This document shows positions 49,914 to 58,318 of a stretch of 64,000 nt of DNA, piece after piece; the first letter of the stretch is position 1; each line of letters begins with the position of its first letter. The stretch is taken from positions 1,178,001 through 1,242,000 of the forward strand of contig OZ245715.1 in the NCBI GenBank assembly GCA_965226965.1, written 5' to 3'. The position numbers were made by a program, and so were the translations under genes. The notes under the pieces were generated by a model. That model was given only the letters and a program-made list of their open reading frames with translations. It was not told the origin of the DNA and ran no database searches. Source of the DNA: Endoryza foliicola. Lineage in GTDB: Bacteria > Bacteroidota > Bacteroidia > Chitinophagales > Chitinophagaceae.

Positions 49914-51206
49914 TTATTTACCGAATTTAATTTTTCCACCGGGGTAGATAGCGTTCTTTCCCAGTTCTTCTTCAATGCGGAGCAACTGGTTGTACTTCGC
50001 CATACGGTCGGTACGGCTGGCACTTCCGGTTTTGATTTGACCACAATTCAATGCTACAGCCAAGTCTGCAATAGTAGTGTCTTCTGTTTCACCACTTCTG
50101 TGACTCATGATGGAAGTATAGCCACTGTTTTGAGCTAATTGAACGGCATTGATGGTTTCAGTTACCGTACCAATTTGGTTTACTTTGATCAAGATGCTGT
50201 TGGCGATTCCTTTATTGATACCTTCTCCCAAACGCTTCACATTGGTTACGAAAAGGTCGTCGCCTACTAGCTGACACTTGTCGCCAATAGCTTCTGTCAA
50301 TTTCTTCCAACCATTCCAATCGTCTTCAGCCATACCATCTTCAATAGAGATGATAGGATATTTTTCTACCCAAGAAGCCCAATAAGCAACCATTTCATCG
50401 CTGCTGATTACTTTATCAGGATTGCTCTTGTAGAAGCGGTAGGTATTTGTTTTCTCATCATACATTTCGCTGCTGGCAGCATCCATTGCAATGGCAATTT
50501 GAGTTCCGGGTTTGTAACCGGCAGCTTCAATAGCCTGCAATACAATTTCTAACGCTTCTTCGTTGCTCTTGATTTCTGGAGCGAAACCACCTTCATCACC
50601 TACGTTGGTGCTGTATCCTTTTTTCTTCAATACAGATTTCAAGTGGTGGAAGGTTTCAACACCCCAACGCAATGCTTCTTGGAAAGAAGGGGCTCCAACC
50701 GGAACGATCATGAATTCCTGGAAGTCAATCTTGTTATCGGCGTGAACACCACCATTCAAGATGTTCATCAAAGGAATAGGAAGAACGGTTGCATTTACTC
50801 CACCCAAGTAGCGGTAGAGGGGTAAATCGCTTTCAATTGCAGCAGCTTTCGCTACAGCCATAGAAACAGCCAAGGTAGCATTTGCACCGAGGTTTCCTTT
50901 GTTCTCTGTTCCGTCGATTTGGATCAACAAATCGTCGATATATGCTTGAAGTGTAACGTCAATTCCGAGTAATTTGTCGGCAATCACATTGTTTACATTG
51001 TCAACGGCTTTCAAAACGCCTTTGCCCATATAAACAGATTTGTCGTTATCGCGCAATTCTACGGCTTCGTGTTTGCCGGTAGAAGCTCCTGATGGAACTG
51101 CTGCACGGCCAATAATGCCATTGTCTGTAATTACATCTACTTCAACCGTTGGGTTTCCACGGCTGTCTAATATTTGTCTCGCATGAACTTCAGCGATGTA
51201 GCTCAT
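49914..51206 (-). CDS. eno: Enolase
   Basis: This 430-residue glycolytic enzyme converts 2-phosphoglycerate to phosphoenolpyruvate. All signatures are present: ARQILDSRGNPTVEVDV, PSGASTGKHEA, MNILNGGVHADNKIDFQEFM, SIEDGMAEDDWNGW, the catalytic Lys in ILIKVNQIGT, and SHRSGETEDTTIADL. Length is standard. It has a promoter box at 51257-51264 and a hairpin after the stop. Confidence 0.97.
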   Translation of the reverse strand: MSYIAEVHARQILDSRGNPTVEVDVITDNGIIGRAAVPSGASTGKHEAVELRDNDKSVYMGKGVLKAVDNVNNVIADKLLGIDVTLQAYIDDLLIQIDGTENKGNLGANATLAVSMAVAKAAAIESDLPLYRYLGGVNATVLPIPLMNILNGGVHADNKIDFQEFMIVPVGAPSFQEALRWGVETFHHLKSVLKKKGYSTNVGDEGGFAPEIKSNEEALEIVLQAIEAAGYKPGTQIAIAMDAASSEMYDEKTNTYRFYKSNPDKVISSDEMVAYWASWVEKYPIISIEDGMAEDDWNGWKKLTEAIGDKCQLVGDDLFVTNVKRLGEGINKGIANSILIKVNQIGTVTETINAVQLAQNSGYTSIMSHRSGETEDTTIADLAVALNCGQIKTGSASRTDRMAKYNQLLRIEEELGKNAIYPGGKIKFGK

Positions 51207-51256
51207 AATTTTGAGTGTTTAATGAAAGATTTAAGTTGTTTGCTTTTTCTGTGGTG

Positions 51257-51264
51257 CAAATGTA
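51257..51264 (-). promoter_or_regulatory. eno -7 promoter box
   Basis: TACATTTG on the minus strand matches TAnnTTTG, 50 nt upstream of the eno start. A weak TTCG-type -33 element lies at 51283-51286, 18 nt further upstream. Confidence 0.5.
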
Positions 51265-51318
51265 TTGAAAGTTTTGATGTGGCGAAGCGTCAAATCCTTG
51301 CTAATAGGCAGTTTTAAA

Positions 51319-51798
51319 CTAAAGTTTGTTAGTATTATAGTTGTTTAAACAGCCTTTTGATTTTCGCAAAATCAGCTCGCTATGCCCGTTCTCAATGAAA
51401 TCCTTTAGTTCGCCCACTTTGGAATACCCTAAATCATAGTACAATTCAGCAGCTCTTAGATTAAAAGAAGAAACACATAGGAAAATATTTGGATATTTCT
51501 CGAAAATAAAATCTTCCACTTTTTCTATTAAGAGTTTTCCGATGCCTTTACTTCTTTTGTTTGCCGCAACTCCTATGGTTTGTAAGTATCCTTTCAATAC
51601 TCCCGTCATTTTAACAATGGCGAAGCCTGCAAATTCCTTTCCGTCAAGCGCAATAAAAACAGTATTCTCAGGATCTTGTAATAATAGCAATCCCTGCTCA
51701 AAGTTTCGTTTGAGTGTGATCCAAGGTTCTGATGTTGCCATCAATTCTGCTGCTTTTATCAGCCATTGTTCATCTTTGCTTTGAATGATGGTTATCAC
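51319..51798 (-). CDS. GNAT family N-acetyltransferase
   Basis: This 159-residue acetyltransferase has the acetyl-CoA binding loop IGVAANKRSKGIGKLLIEKV (Q/RxxGxG/A motif as KRSKGIG) and motif B FNLRAAELYYDLGYSKVGEL. The substrate is unknown. It starts 2 bp after the gldA stop on the same strand and so is probably co-transcribed with gldA. Confidence 0.88.
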   Translation of the reverse strand: MITIIQSKDEQWLIKAAELMATSEPWITLKRNFEQGLLLLQDPENTVFIALDGKEFAGFAIVKMTGVLKGYLQTIGVAANKRSKGIGKLLIEKVEDFIFEKYPNIFLCVSSFNLRAAELYYDLGYSKVGELKDFIENGHSELILRKSKGCLNNYNTNKL

Positions 51799-51800
51799 TA

Positions 51801-52712
51801 TTAGGAACTTGCTTTTTGCGTAAGACTGCGGAAAATGTCTTCCAAACTGCGATCTGCTTCTTGGCTCAAACTCACAATATTCAATTGCTGAGAAATGGCT
51901 GTTTCCATAATCGTTCTTCTGTCGGCATCAGCATTCGTAGTTGCGATGCTGAGGGCATATTCATCCAAGGCCTTCACATCTGCAAACATGGAGAAAACAG
52001 CAGGAGCTGTTGCTTCTTTAAATCGAACTACAATTCGATCTTCCCCTTTGCTGTCTTTTAAGAGATTACTCAAATTGCTGTCTGCAACGATGTTTCCTTT
52101 ATTGATAATTATTACTCGATCGCAAATTGCTTCTACTTCTTGCAGAATGTGAGAAGAGAATAAGACCGTTTTATTCTCGCCTAATTGCTTGATCACTTCT
52201 CTAATTTCAATGATCTGGTTGGGGTCTAATCCGGTAGTGGGCTCGTCTAATATTAACACCTCGGGATCATGAATGAGCGCAGCTGCCAATCCAACCCTTT
52301 GTTTGTAGCCTTTTGAAAGCTGACCTATTTTTTTGGATGATTCCGGACTGAGCCCAACACGAGTAATGGCTTTTTCAACCGCCTCTTTTTTATTTGATAA
52401 TTGGTGCACATCGGCAATGAAGCCAAGGTACTCGCGAACGTACATGTCGTAATACAGAGGATTTGATTCCGGTAAGTATCCAATTTTCTTTTTGGTTGCT
52501 AAAGGTTGTTCCAATACGTTGGTATCGCCTACTAGTACTGTACCGCTGTCGGGGTTTAAATACCCGGTAATGATTTTCATAGTGGTACTTTTTCCGGCAC
52601 CGTTTGGTCCGAGAAAGCCAACAATGGCTCCTTTCGAAACAGAAAACGAAATATCATTTACGGCTTTTTGAGTGCCGTAGGTTTTAGTAAGATTGGAAAT
52701 GGATATTGACAT
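51801..52712 (-). CDS. gldA: Gliding-motility-type ABC transporter ATPase GldA
   Basis: This 303-residue ATP-binding subunit has Walker A GPNGAGKSTT, signature QLSKGYKQRVGLAAALIHDP, Walker B VLILDEPTTGLDPNQ and the switch His in FSSHILQEVEAICDR. The long C-terminal extension and overall sequence match GldA, which with GldF and GldG forms an ABC transporter needed for gliding in Flavobacterium. GldF and GldG are not adjacent. A generic ABC-2 ATPase is the alternative. Confidence 0.85.
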   Translation of the reverse strand: MSISISNLTKTYGTQKAVNDISFSVSKGAIVGFLGPNGAGKSTTMKIITGYLNPDSGTVLVGDTNVLEQPLATKKKIGYLPESNPLYYDMYVREYLGFIADVHQLSNKKEAVEKAITRVGLSPESSKKIGQLSKGYKQRVGLAAALIHDPEVLILDEPTTGLDPNQIIEIREVIKQLGENKTVLFSSHILQEVEAICDRVIIINKGNIVADSNLSNLLKDSKGEDRIVVRFKEATAPAVFSMFADVKALDEYALSIATTNADADRRTIMETAISQQLNIVSLSQEADRSLEDIFRSLTQKASS

Positions 52713-52735
52713 ACTGCAAACTTACGTTATATGAA

Positions 52736-53839
52736 TCATTTTTTTACGGCCATCGCTATCTTCGAATCGGCCGTTCCGTAGAAGAGTCTCCATGCATTTT
52801 TGTAATACACCAACCCTTCTGCAAAACAAACCTGATTCACCTGACCATTCACTTCGTACGGCCTTTCAGGTTTCATAAAATAGGTATCCATTCTACTCAG
52901 CACTTTGGTAGGATCTTTGGGATCTAGTAAAATTTGTGACGGAGCATAGGTGCCTTCTACTAAGCTGGAATCTCCTTTTGAAGGAACGTTTCTGCAGTTG
53001 TAAATAAGTAAAATTCCTTTATCGGTGATCATTGCCGGAGGTCCGGGTTCAACCAAATCGCTGTCAAATTTGCCTTTTCTTGGTCCAAATACAGTCAAGA
53101 GTTTTCCATCTTTTTCAACCGGCAACCAATGAATCAAGTCGTCTGAACTTGCAAGAAAAATATCGGTATCACCCCAGTACATCCAATAACGGCCGTTTAT
53201 TTTAGTGGCAATTATTTTGCCTTGATTCATCTTGCCAATAATGGCTCCCGATTTACTCCAATGATCAATGTATTTTTTATTGCTACTGTCGTTAAACACG
53301 GATCCAAACTTTTCCCAATGATACAGGTCCTTCGATTTTGCAACCAATAGTCGAGCGAGCTTTCCATCGTATGCCGTATAGGTCATTATATACGAACCAT
53401 CCTCCGTTTCAATGATCCGAGGATCTTCGCAGCCACCTTCCCATTCCCATTTATAATTTTGATCTTTTTGAGGGTACAATACAGGTTCTTTATGCTTAGT
53501 GAAATGCTCACCGTCGAGGCTCCACGCAATTCCAATTCTTGAAGTGCCTGCAAATTTTCCTATCGTGTCTTCTGCTCTATACAAGAGAAAAAGAGTGTCG
53601 TTGCGAACAATGGCAGCCGGATTGAAAACATCTTTGTTTTCCCATAGAATCGATTTGTTGAGTATGGGACAAACAAAGGATCCATTTCCTTTTTCCAAAA
53701 CCGGATTGAGAGTGTCGGCTTTTTCAAAAGGGATGAGAAATGAACTGTTTTGTTCGGCCGCAATTCCAGGTGTTTTCTTTTGAGGTTCTATGCAGGAAAA
53801 CAAAACAAAAAGGCTAATTGGCAAAAGATACTTATTCAT
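52736..53839 (-). CDS. GH130-like glycosidase/phosphorylase lipoprotein
   Basis: This 367-residue protein has a lipoprotein signal (MNKYLLPISLFVLFSC). The five-bladed propeller fold shows as DVFNPAAIVRNDTLFLLYRA, then WEGGCEDPRIIETEDGSYIM (family EDPR motif), KSGAIIGK and DLVEPGPPAMITDKGILLIY. Family 130 enzymes phosphorolyse or hydrolyse beta-mannosides. Lipid anchoring suggests a periplasmic or surface hydrolase. The frame continues upstream to 53884, but the ATG at 53839 opens the signal peptide. The gene is monocistronic between the carbonic anhydrase terminator and gldA. Confidence 0.82.
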   Translation of the reverse strand: MNKYLLPISLFVLFSCIEPQKKTPGIAAEQNSSFLIPFEKADTLNPVLEKGNGSFVCPILNKSILWENKDVFNPAAIVRNDTLFLLYRAEDTIGKFAGTSRIGIAWSLDGEHFTKHKEPVLYPQKDQNYKWEWEGGCEDPRIIETEDGSYIMTYTAYDGKLARLLVAKSKDLYHWEKFGSVFNDSSNKKYIDHWSKSGAIIGKMNQGKIIATKINGRYWMYWGDTDIFLASSDDLIHWLPVEKDGKLLTVFGPRKGKFDSDLVEPGPPAMITDKGILLIYNCRNVPSKGDSSLVEGTYAPSQILLDPKDPTKVLSRMDTYFMKPERPYEVNGQVNQVCFAEGLVYYKNAWRLFYGTADSKIAMAVKK

Positions 53840-53900
53840 GGCAATCAAAAATTGATTCGTAAATATCTGTCTTTTCAAAGTCAATTAACAGCCGTTGAAA

Positions 53901-53923
53901 TAAAAAAGAGGGCCAAAGCCCTC
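53901..53923 (-). terminator. Intrinsic terminator of the carbonic anhydrase gene
   Basis: GAGGGC (53908-53913) pairs with GCCCTC (53918-53923) over a CAAA loop, with TTTTTTATTTC following on the minus strand. It starts 9 bp after the stop. Confidence 0.85.
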
Positions 53924-53931
53924 CTGTTCTA

Positions 53932-54567
53932 TTACAAATTATCGTATTCATAGATATCGTCATCCAAATGATCGCCCGGCGCCACTTCTTTAATGGCTTT
54001 GATAATGCCGTCGTGCAAGTCGTAAACCCATCCATGAATATATGGATAGTTTCTTTCCTTCCATGCTTTTTGGATAATAGAGGTTTTTGCTAGGTTCATT
54101 ACTTGTTCCCCTACATTTAACTCAACCATTTTGTTCACTTTCAAAGTTTCGTCTTGAATGCTGTCAACTTCGTCTTTATGATAACGGTACACATCTTTAA
54201 TGTTGCGAAGCCATTTGTTGATGATTCCCAAACTGTTTCTAGTTAGCGCAGCTTTTACACCGCCGCATCCGTAGTGACCGCATACAATGATATGTTTCAC
54301 ATGCAAGTAGTTTACGGCATATTCCAATACGCTCAATAAGTTGAGGTCGGTATGTACAACCATATTGGCGATATTTCTGTGAACGAAGATTTCTCCGGGT
54401 TGAGTTCCGGTAATCTCATTGGCAGGAACGCGGCTGTCACTGCATCCAATCCAGAGGAACTCTGGCGATTGAATGTCTACTAAACGTGAAAAGTATTGTG
54501 GATCTGCATGAACCTTCTCAGCAGCCCATGCTTTGTTCTCGAGGAGTAATTTTTCGTATGCTTTCAT
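53932..54567 (-). CDS. Beta-class carbonic anhydrase
   Basis: This 211-residue enzyme interconverts CO2 and bicarbonate. Zinc ligands are Cys42 and the CSDSR motif (42-46, with Asp44/Arg46), His98 and Cys101 in IIVCGHYGCGGV. It is cytoplasmic. The gene begins 18 bp after the SulP transporter stop, so the two form one operon, and a terminator follows. The pairing suggests the transporter moves bicarbonate. Confidence 0.95.
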   Translation of the reverse strand: MKAYEKLLLENKAWAAEKVHADPQYFSRLVDIQSPEFLWIGCSDSRVPANEITGTQPGEIFVHRNIANMVVHTDLNLLSVLEYAVNYLHVKHIIVCGHYGCGGVKAALTRNSLGIINKWLRNIKDVYRYHKDEVDSIQDETLKVNKMVELNVGEQVMNLAKTSIIQKAWKERNYPYIHGWVYDLHDGIIKAIKEVAPGDHLDDDIYEYDNL

Positions 54568-54585
54568 AATTCAAAGTTAAGAGAG

Positions 54586-56211
54586 TTAGTTATTTACTTG
54601 TTGATTCCATGTTTTTTTATCTAGTTTGGCATATCCGCCTGTTTCAACTTCCAATAAAGGCAAGCCAAAACTGTCTTGGAGCTGCGAATTCGGCTTTAGT
54701 GCCACTGAAATGTCTTTTGTGGGAGCTTCAATCATGAAGTCTTCAATTACCTCAACGATATCCTTATCAATAAACTCTGCCTTACTGGCGTCTATCAATA
54801 ATTTACTATTGTCGGGAAGGTTTGAAAGATATTCCTTGATGATGGGCTTGTTGAGGAAAGAAACATCTTTTCTCAGTCGAATCAGATAGTTATTCTCATC
54901 TTTTACAAATAAGATGGCCGTTTTAAAGTTACTTCTCAGTACAAAGAAGAACCCAACTGCCAAGCCAAAAACCACTCCTTTTAATAAGTCGGTTAAAAGG
55001 ATTGCAGCAATTGTTAATACAAAAGGCAAGAACTGATTCCAACCTTTTTTGAAGTAGGTAACGAACAATGTAGGTTTTGCTAATTTGTATCCGGTGTAAA
55101 TCAAGATACCCGCCAGTGCCGATTTTGGTATTAAATTGAGAATGTTTGGAATAAAAGCAACGCTTAAGAGTAGCAACACACCATGAACAATTGCTGACAC
55201 TTTGGTTTTTGCACCAGAGCTTACGTTCGCAGATGAACGAACAATTACACTTGTTACAGGCAAGCCGCCGATCAATCCAGACACCAAGTTTCCCAAGCCT
55301 TGCGCTTTTAATTCTCGGTTCGTTGGAGAAATACGTTTGTAAGGGTCTAATTTATCGATCGCTTCCAAGCTCAATAAACTTTCTAAACTCGCTACTACCG
55401 CCAAAGTTCCCGCAGTAATCCATACATCGAAGTTCTTCCACATGTTAAAGTCTGGAAACGTAAAGAAGGAAAAGAACTCCTCTGTTGATTTTGCAATCGG
55501 AATGTTTACCATGTGCTCAGGATCGATCGCAAAACTGGAACCTTGTTTCTCAAAATAATAGTTGATGCCCGCCCCAACAAATACCACAAGCAGTGGAGCC
55601 GGAATAATTTTGAATATTCCTCCTTGTTTCAGGGCGATCTTGTCCCAAATAATTTGAATAAGAAGTGAAACAACACCAATTAGCACTGCAAGTGGAGTCA
55701 AGTAGTTCAATGCTTTGAAAATCTCTGAAAACGTGTTGTTGTCATCAACTTGAAAGAAGGCTTCATCGCCTTCATAGTCTTTATCGTAGCCTACTAGGTG
55801 GGGAAACTGCTTCAAAATCAAAATGAGGCCAATGGCAGCCAACATTCCTTTGATCACGCTTACGGGAATATAGTTGCCAATTATACCCGCTTTCAAATAT
55901 CCGAGTACGATCTGAAATACACCACATATTACAACGGCTAAAAGAAATGCTTCATAGGTAGGCAGTTTCATAATAGCAGCAGCCACAATGGTAGTTAAAC
56001 CAGCAGCCGGACCACTAACGCTGAGTTGCGAGCCACTGGCAACGCCAATTACAACGCCACCAACAATTCCGGCAATTAAGCCGCTAAAAAGAGAAGGAGC
56101 TTGAGAGCCCAAGGCAATTCCCAAGCACAAGGGTAGGGCCACTAAAAATACTACAATAGAGGCCGGTATGTCATTCTTTAATGAATGCACATAGTTGCGA
56201 AAACTGTTCAT
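54586..56211 (-). CDS. SulP family inorganic anion transporter
   Basis: This 541-residue protein has the SLC26/SulP membrane domain (SLKNDIPASIVVFLVALPLC, SGPAAGLTTIVAAAIMKLPT, GLGNLVSGLIGGLPVTSVIV) of about 12-14 helices and a C-terminal STAS domain (NLPDNSKLLIDASKAEFIDK). SulP proteins carry sulfate, bicarbonate or dicarboxylates. Because carbonic anhydrase follows in the same operon, bicarbonate uptake is the likely role here, as in BicA-type systems. That is inference from context. Confidence 0.92.
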   Translation of the reverse strand: MNSFRNYVHSLKNDIPASIVVFLVALPLCLGIALGSQAPSLFSGLIAGIVGGVVIGVASGSQLSVSGPAAGLTTIVAAAIMKLPTYEAFLLAVVICGVFQIVLGYLKAGIIGNYIPVSVIKGMLAAIGLILILKQFPHLVGYDKDYEGDEAFFQVDDNNTFSEIFKALNYLTPLAVLIGVVSLLIQIIWDKIALKQGGIFKIIPAPLLVVFVGAGINYYFEKQGSSFAIDPEHMVNIPIAKSTEEFFSFFTFPDFNMWKNFDVWITAGTLAVVASLESLLSLEAIDKLDPYKRISPTNRELKAQGLGNLVSGLIGGLPVTSVIVRSSANVSSGAKTKVSAIVHGVLLLLSVAFIPNILNLIPKSALAGILIYTGYKLAKPTLFVTYFKKGWNQFLPFVLTIAAILLTDLLKGVVFGLAVGFFFVLRSNFKTAILFVKDENNYLIRLRKDVSFLNKPIIKEYLSNLPDNSKLLIDASKAEFIDKDIVEVIEDFMIEAPTKDISVALKPNSQLQDSFGLPLLEVETGGYAKLDKKTWNQQVNN

Positions 56212-56287
56212 TTATCCAGTTTGAAATTGGTTAAGGAATAAAATATAAGAGAGTAACGAGAGACGACGTGTAGCTAAATATAGAAAC

Positions 56288-56662
56288 TCAAATTTGGTCC
56301 GGAGGCGGAGTAATCGTAGGATAGCTCAATTGCTTGTCTTTTTTAAGGAGAAAGAACCAATTGTGCTTGTGATCGATGGTTATATCAAACTCGTATTGAG
56401 TTGCTTCGTGACAATATTCTTCTGTAAGTGTTGGACCATTGGGTGCTTTTTCATCAGGTCCGGCCGGATTGCCACTGTTGCTGTCTTCTGCCTGTGGCGC
56501 CGAATCCTCATCTAATACAACTGAATAGGTTTTAGTTTCGGCATTAGAATAAACATAGTAATTGGCAACCGTAAGAAACAGCAATAGACTTATACAAGCG
56601 ATTGCGTTTACTTGGCAAGCCCATTTTTTGAATTGTTTTGTTATGACTGCGGATTGTTTCAA
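56288..56662 (-). CDS. Unknown single-pass membrane protein
   Basis: This 124-residue protein has one hydrophobic helix (ACISLLLFLTVANYYVY, about residues 22-38). An acidic Pro/Gly/Asn-rich stretch follows (EDSNSGNPAGPDEKAPNG), and a short C-terminal part with EYCHEATQYEFDITI. I recognise no family. It sits between purH and the SulP operon and may be specific to the lineage. Coding is plausible, with typical codon use and a bordering purH terminator, but unproven. Confidence 0.55.
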   Translation of the reverse strand: MKQSAVITKQFKKWACQVNAIACISLLLFLTVANYYVYSNAETKTYSVVLDEDSAPQAEDSNSGNPAGPDEKAPNGPTLTEEYCHEATQYEFDITIDHKHNWFFLLKKDKQLSYPTITPPPDQI

Positions 56663-56679
56663 AGTGTAACAAAAATAAG

Positions 56680-56713
56680 AAGACCACCTCGTTATAACAA
56701 TAAGAGGTGGTCT
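56680..56713 (-). terminator. Intrinsic terminator of purH
   Basis: AGACCACCTC (56691-56700) pairs perfectly with GAGGTGGTCT (56704-56713; loop here only the TAA between the arms plus fraying), with TCTTATTTTTG following on the minus strand. It is 20 bp after the purH stop. The same sequence GTTATAACAA lies beside the stem, so the exact loop should be folded by software. Confidence 0.7.
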
Positions 56714-56733
56714 TTATCACAATTAATTACAAG

Positions 56734-58245
56734 TTAGTGCTTGAAATGACGCAAACCGGTCATAACCATCGCTAAACCATTCTGCTGGCAGTATTCGATG
56801 GAGTCTTTATCACGTACCGAGCCCCCCGGCTGAATAAAGGCAGTAATTCCTGCCTCATGGCCTAATTGCACACAGTCGTTGAAAGGGAAAAACGCATCAC
56901 TGGCCATTACGGCTCCATTCAAATCAAATTTGAACTGATGTGCTTTTTCAACTGCATGACGTAAGGCATCAATTCGACTTGTTTGGCCGCAACCTTTTCC
57001 AATTAATTGCTTGCCTTTAACAAGCGCTATGGCATTGGATTTCAGATGCTTACATACCAAATTCGCGAAAATTAGGTCTTGTTTTTCTACATCGTTACTG
57101 GGTCGCGCCCCTACTTCATTCCACTGATCGTAGTTGCCGGCATCGGTACCCTGAACCAGTACACCGTTTAAGATCGATTTGTATTGATGGGAAGCTGCAG
57201 GATGCTTTTTCAATTGAAGCAAAATGCGGTTCTTCTTTGTTTTCAAAATTTCCAAGGCATCTTCGTTGAAAGAAGGGGCAATCAATACCTCAAAGAAGAT
57301 TTCATTGATTGCTTCAGCGGTCGCTTTATCAACGGCTGCATTGCAAACCAAAACGCCACCGAAAGCACTTTCAGGATCACCCGCTAATGCTGCATCCCAG
57401 CTTTCTTTCAAGGTAGTGCGAGATGCGATACCGCAAACATTGGTGTGCTTAATGATTGCAAAGGTTGTTTCTTGAAACTCTTGAATCAAGGCAACCGCTG
57501 CATCTACATCTACGAGGTTGTTATACGATAATTCCTTTCCGTTTAATTGAGTGAACAGTTCGTCCAGATTACCATAGTAAACTCCTGTTTGATGCGGATT
57601 TTCGCCATAACGGTTCACTTTAGCATTGGCAACCGATTCAAAGAAGTAATTACCGCTGTTACCATTAAAATAATGAGCAATGGCCACATCATAATGAGCT
57701 ACGGTTTCAAATGCTCTCGCAGCAAATTGTTTGCGCTGCTCAATACTTGTAGAACCCTGTTGCTCTCTGAGTAAGTTTTCAAGTGGGGTATAATCCGATT
57801 TCGCTGCTACCACCAGTACGTCTTTGAAATTCTTAGCCGCAGCGCGAATCATAGAGGGCCCTCCGATATCAATTTTTTCAATGATCGCTTTTTCTTCAGT
57901 TGTATTCGCTACCGTTTCTTCAAACGGATAAAGATCAACAATAACTAAATCAATTTCGGGGATGTTGAATTGCTTCATTTCCGCTACATCACTGGCCAAA
58001 TCTCTTCTTCCCAAAATACCACCAAATACAGAAGGGTGAAGGGTTTTAACGCGTCCACCTAAAATTGATGGATAGGTGGTTAGGTTTTCTACCGGCACTA
58101 CAGGAAGTTTCAAGTCTTCAATGAATTTCTGTGTTCCTCCGGTTGAATAAATGGTGATACCAAGTTCCGATAACAGTCGAACGATCGGCTCCAGCCCATC
58201 TTTGTAAAAAACTGAAATGAGCGCCGATTGAATTTTCTTGTCCAT
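56734..58245 (-). CDS. purH: Bifunctional AICAR transformylase / IMP cyclohydrolase
   Basis: This 503-residue enzyme carries out the last two steps of IMP synthesis. The N-terminal MGS-like cyclohydrolase domain has ISVFYKDGLEPIVRLLSELG, TGGTQKFIEDL and HPSVFGGILGRRD. The C-terminal transformylase has RYGENPHQTGVYYG, SYNNLVDVDAA, the catalytic KHTNVCGIA and DAFFPFNDCVQL. The frame is open to 58323, but that would overlap comEC, and a complete promoter lies at 58288-58318, so the start is the ATG at 58245. Confidence 0.96.
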   Translation of the reverse strand: MDKKIQSALISVFYKDGLEPIVRLLSELGITIYSTGGTQKFIEDLKLPVVPVENLTTYPSILGGRVKTLHPSVFGGILGRRDLASDVAEMKQFNIPEIDLVIVDLYPFEETVANTTEEKAIIEKIDIGGPSMIRAAAKNFKDVLVVAAKSDYTPLENLLREQQGSTSIEQRKQFAARAFETVAHYDVAIAHYFNGNSGNYFFESVANAKVNRYGENPHQTGVYYGNLDELFTQLNGKELSYNNLVDVDAAVALIQEFQETTFAIIKHTNVCGIASRTTLKESWDAALAGDPESAFGGVLVCNAAVDKATAEAINEIFFEVLIAPSFNEDALEILKTKKNRILLQLKKHPAASHQYKSILNGVLVQGTDAGNYDQWNEVGARPSNDVEKQDLIFANLVCKHLKSNAIALVKGKQLIGKGCGQTSRIDALRHAVEKAHQFKFDLNGAVMASDAFFPFNDCVQLGHEAGITAFIQPGGSVRDKDSIEYCQQNGLAMVMTGLRHFKH

Positions 58246-58287
58246 GATGCAGTATTGTGTATTAGATTGATTGCTTGTTTGGAGGCG

Positions 58288-58318
58288 CAAAGGTACGCCT
58301 CTACAACGGCTTCTCAAA
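58288..58318 (-). promoter_or_regulatory. Complete Bacteroidota promoter of purH
   Basis: On the minus strand TTTG (58315-58318), a 19-nt spacer and TACCTTTG (58288-58295) match the -33 TTTG / -7 TAnnTTTG consensus. It lies 42 nt before the purH start, and its -33 half is inside the 3' end of comEC. Confidence 0.65.
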
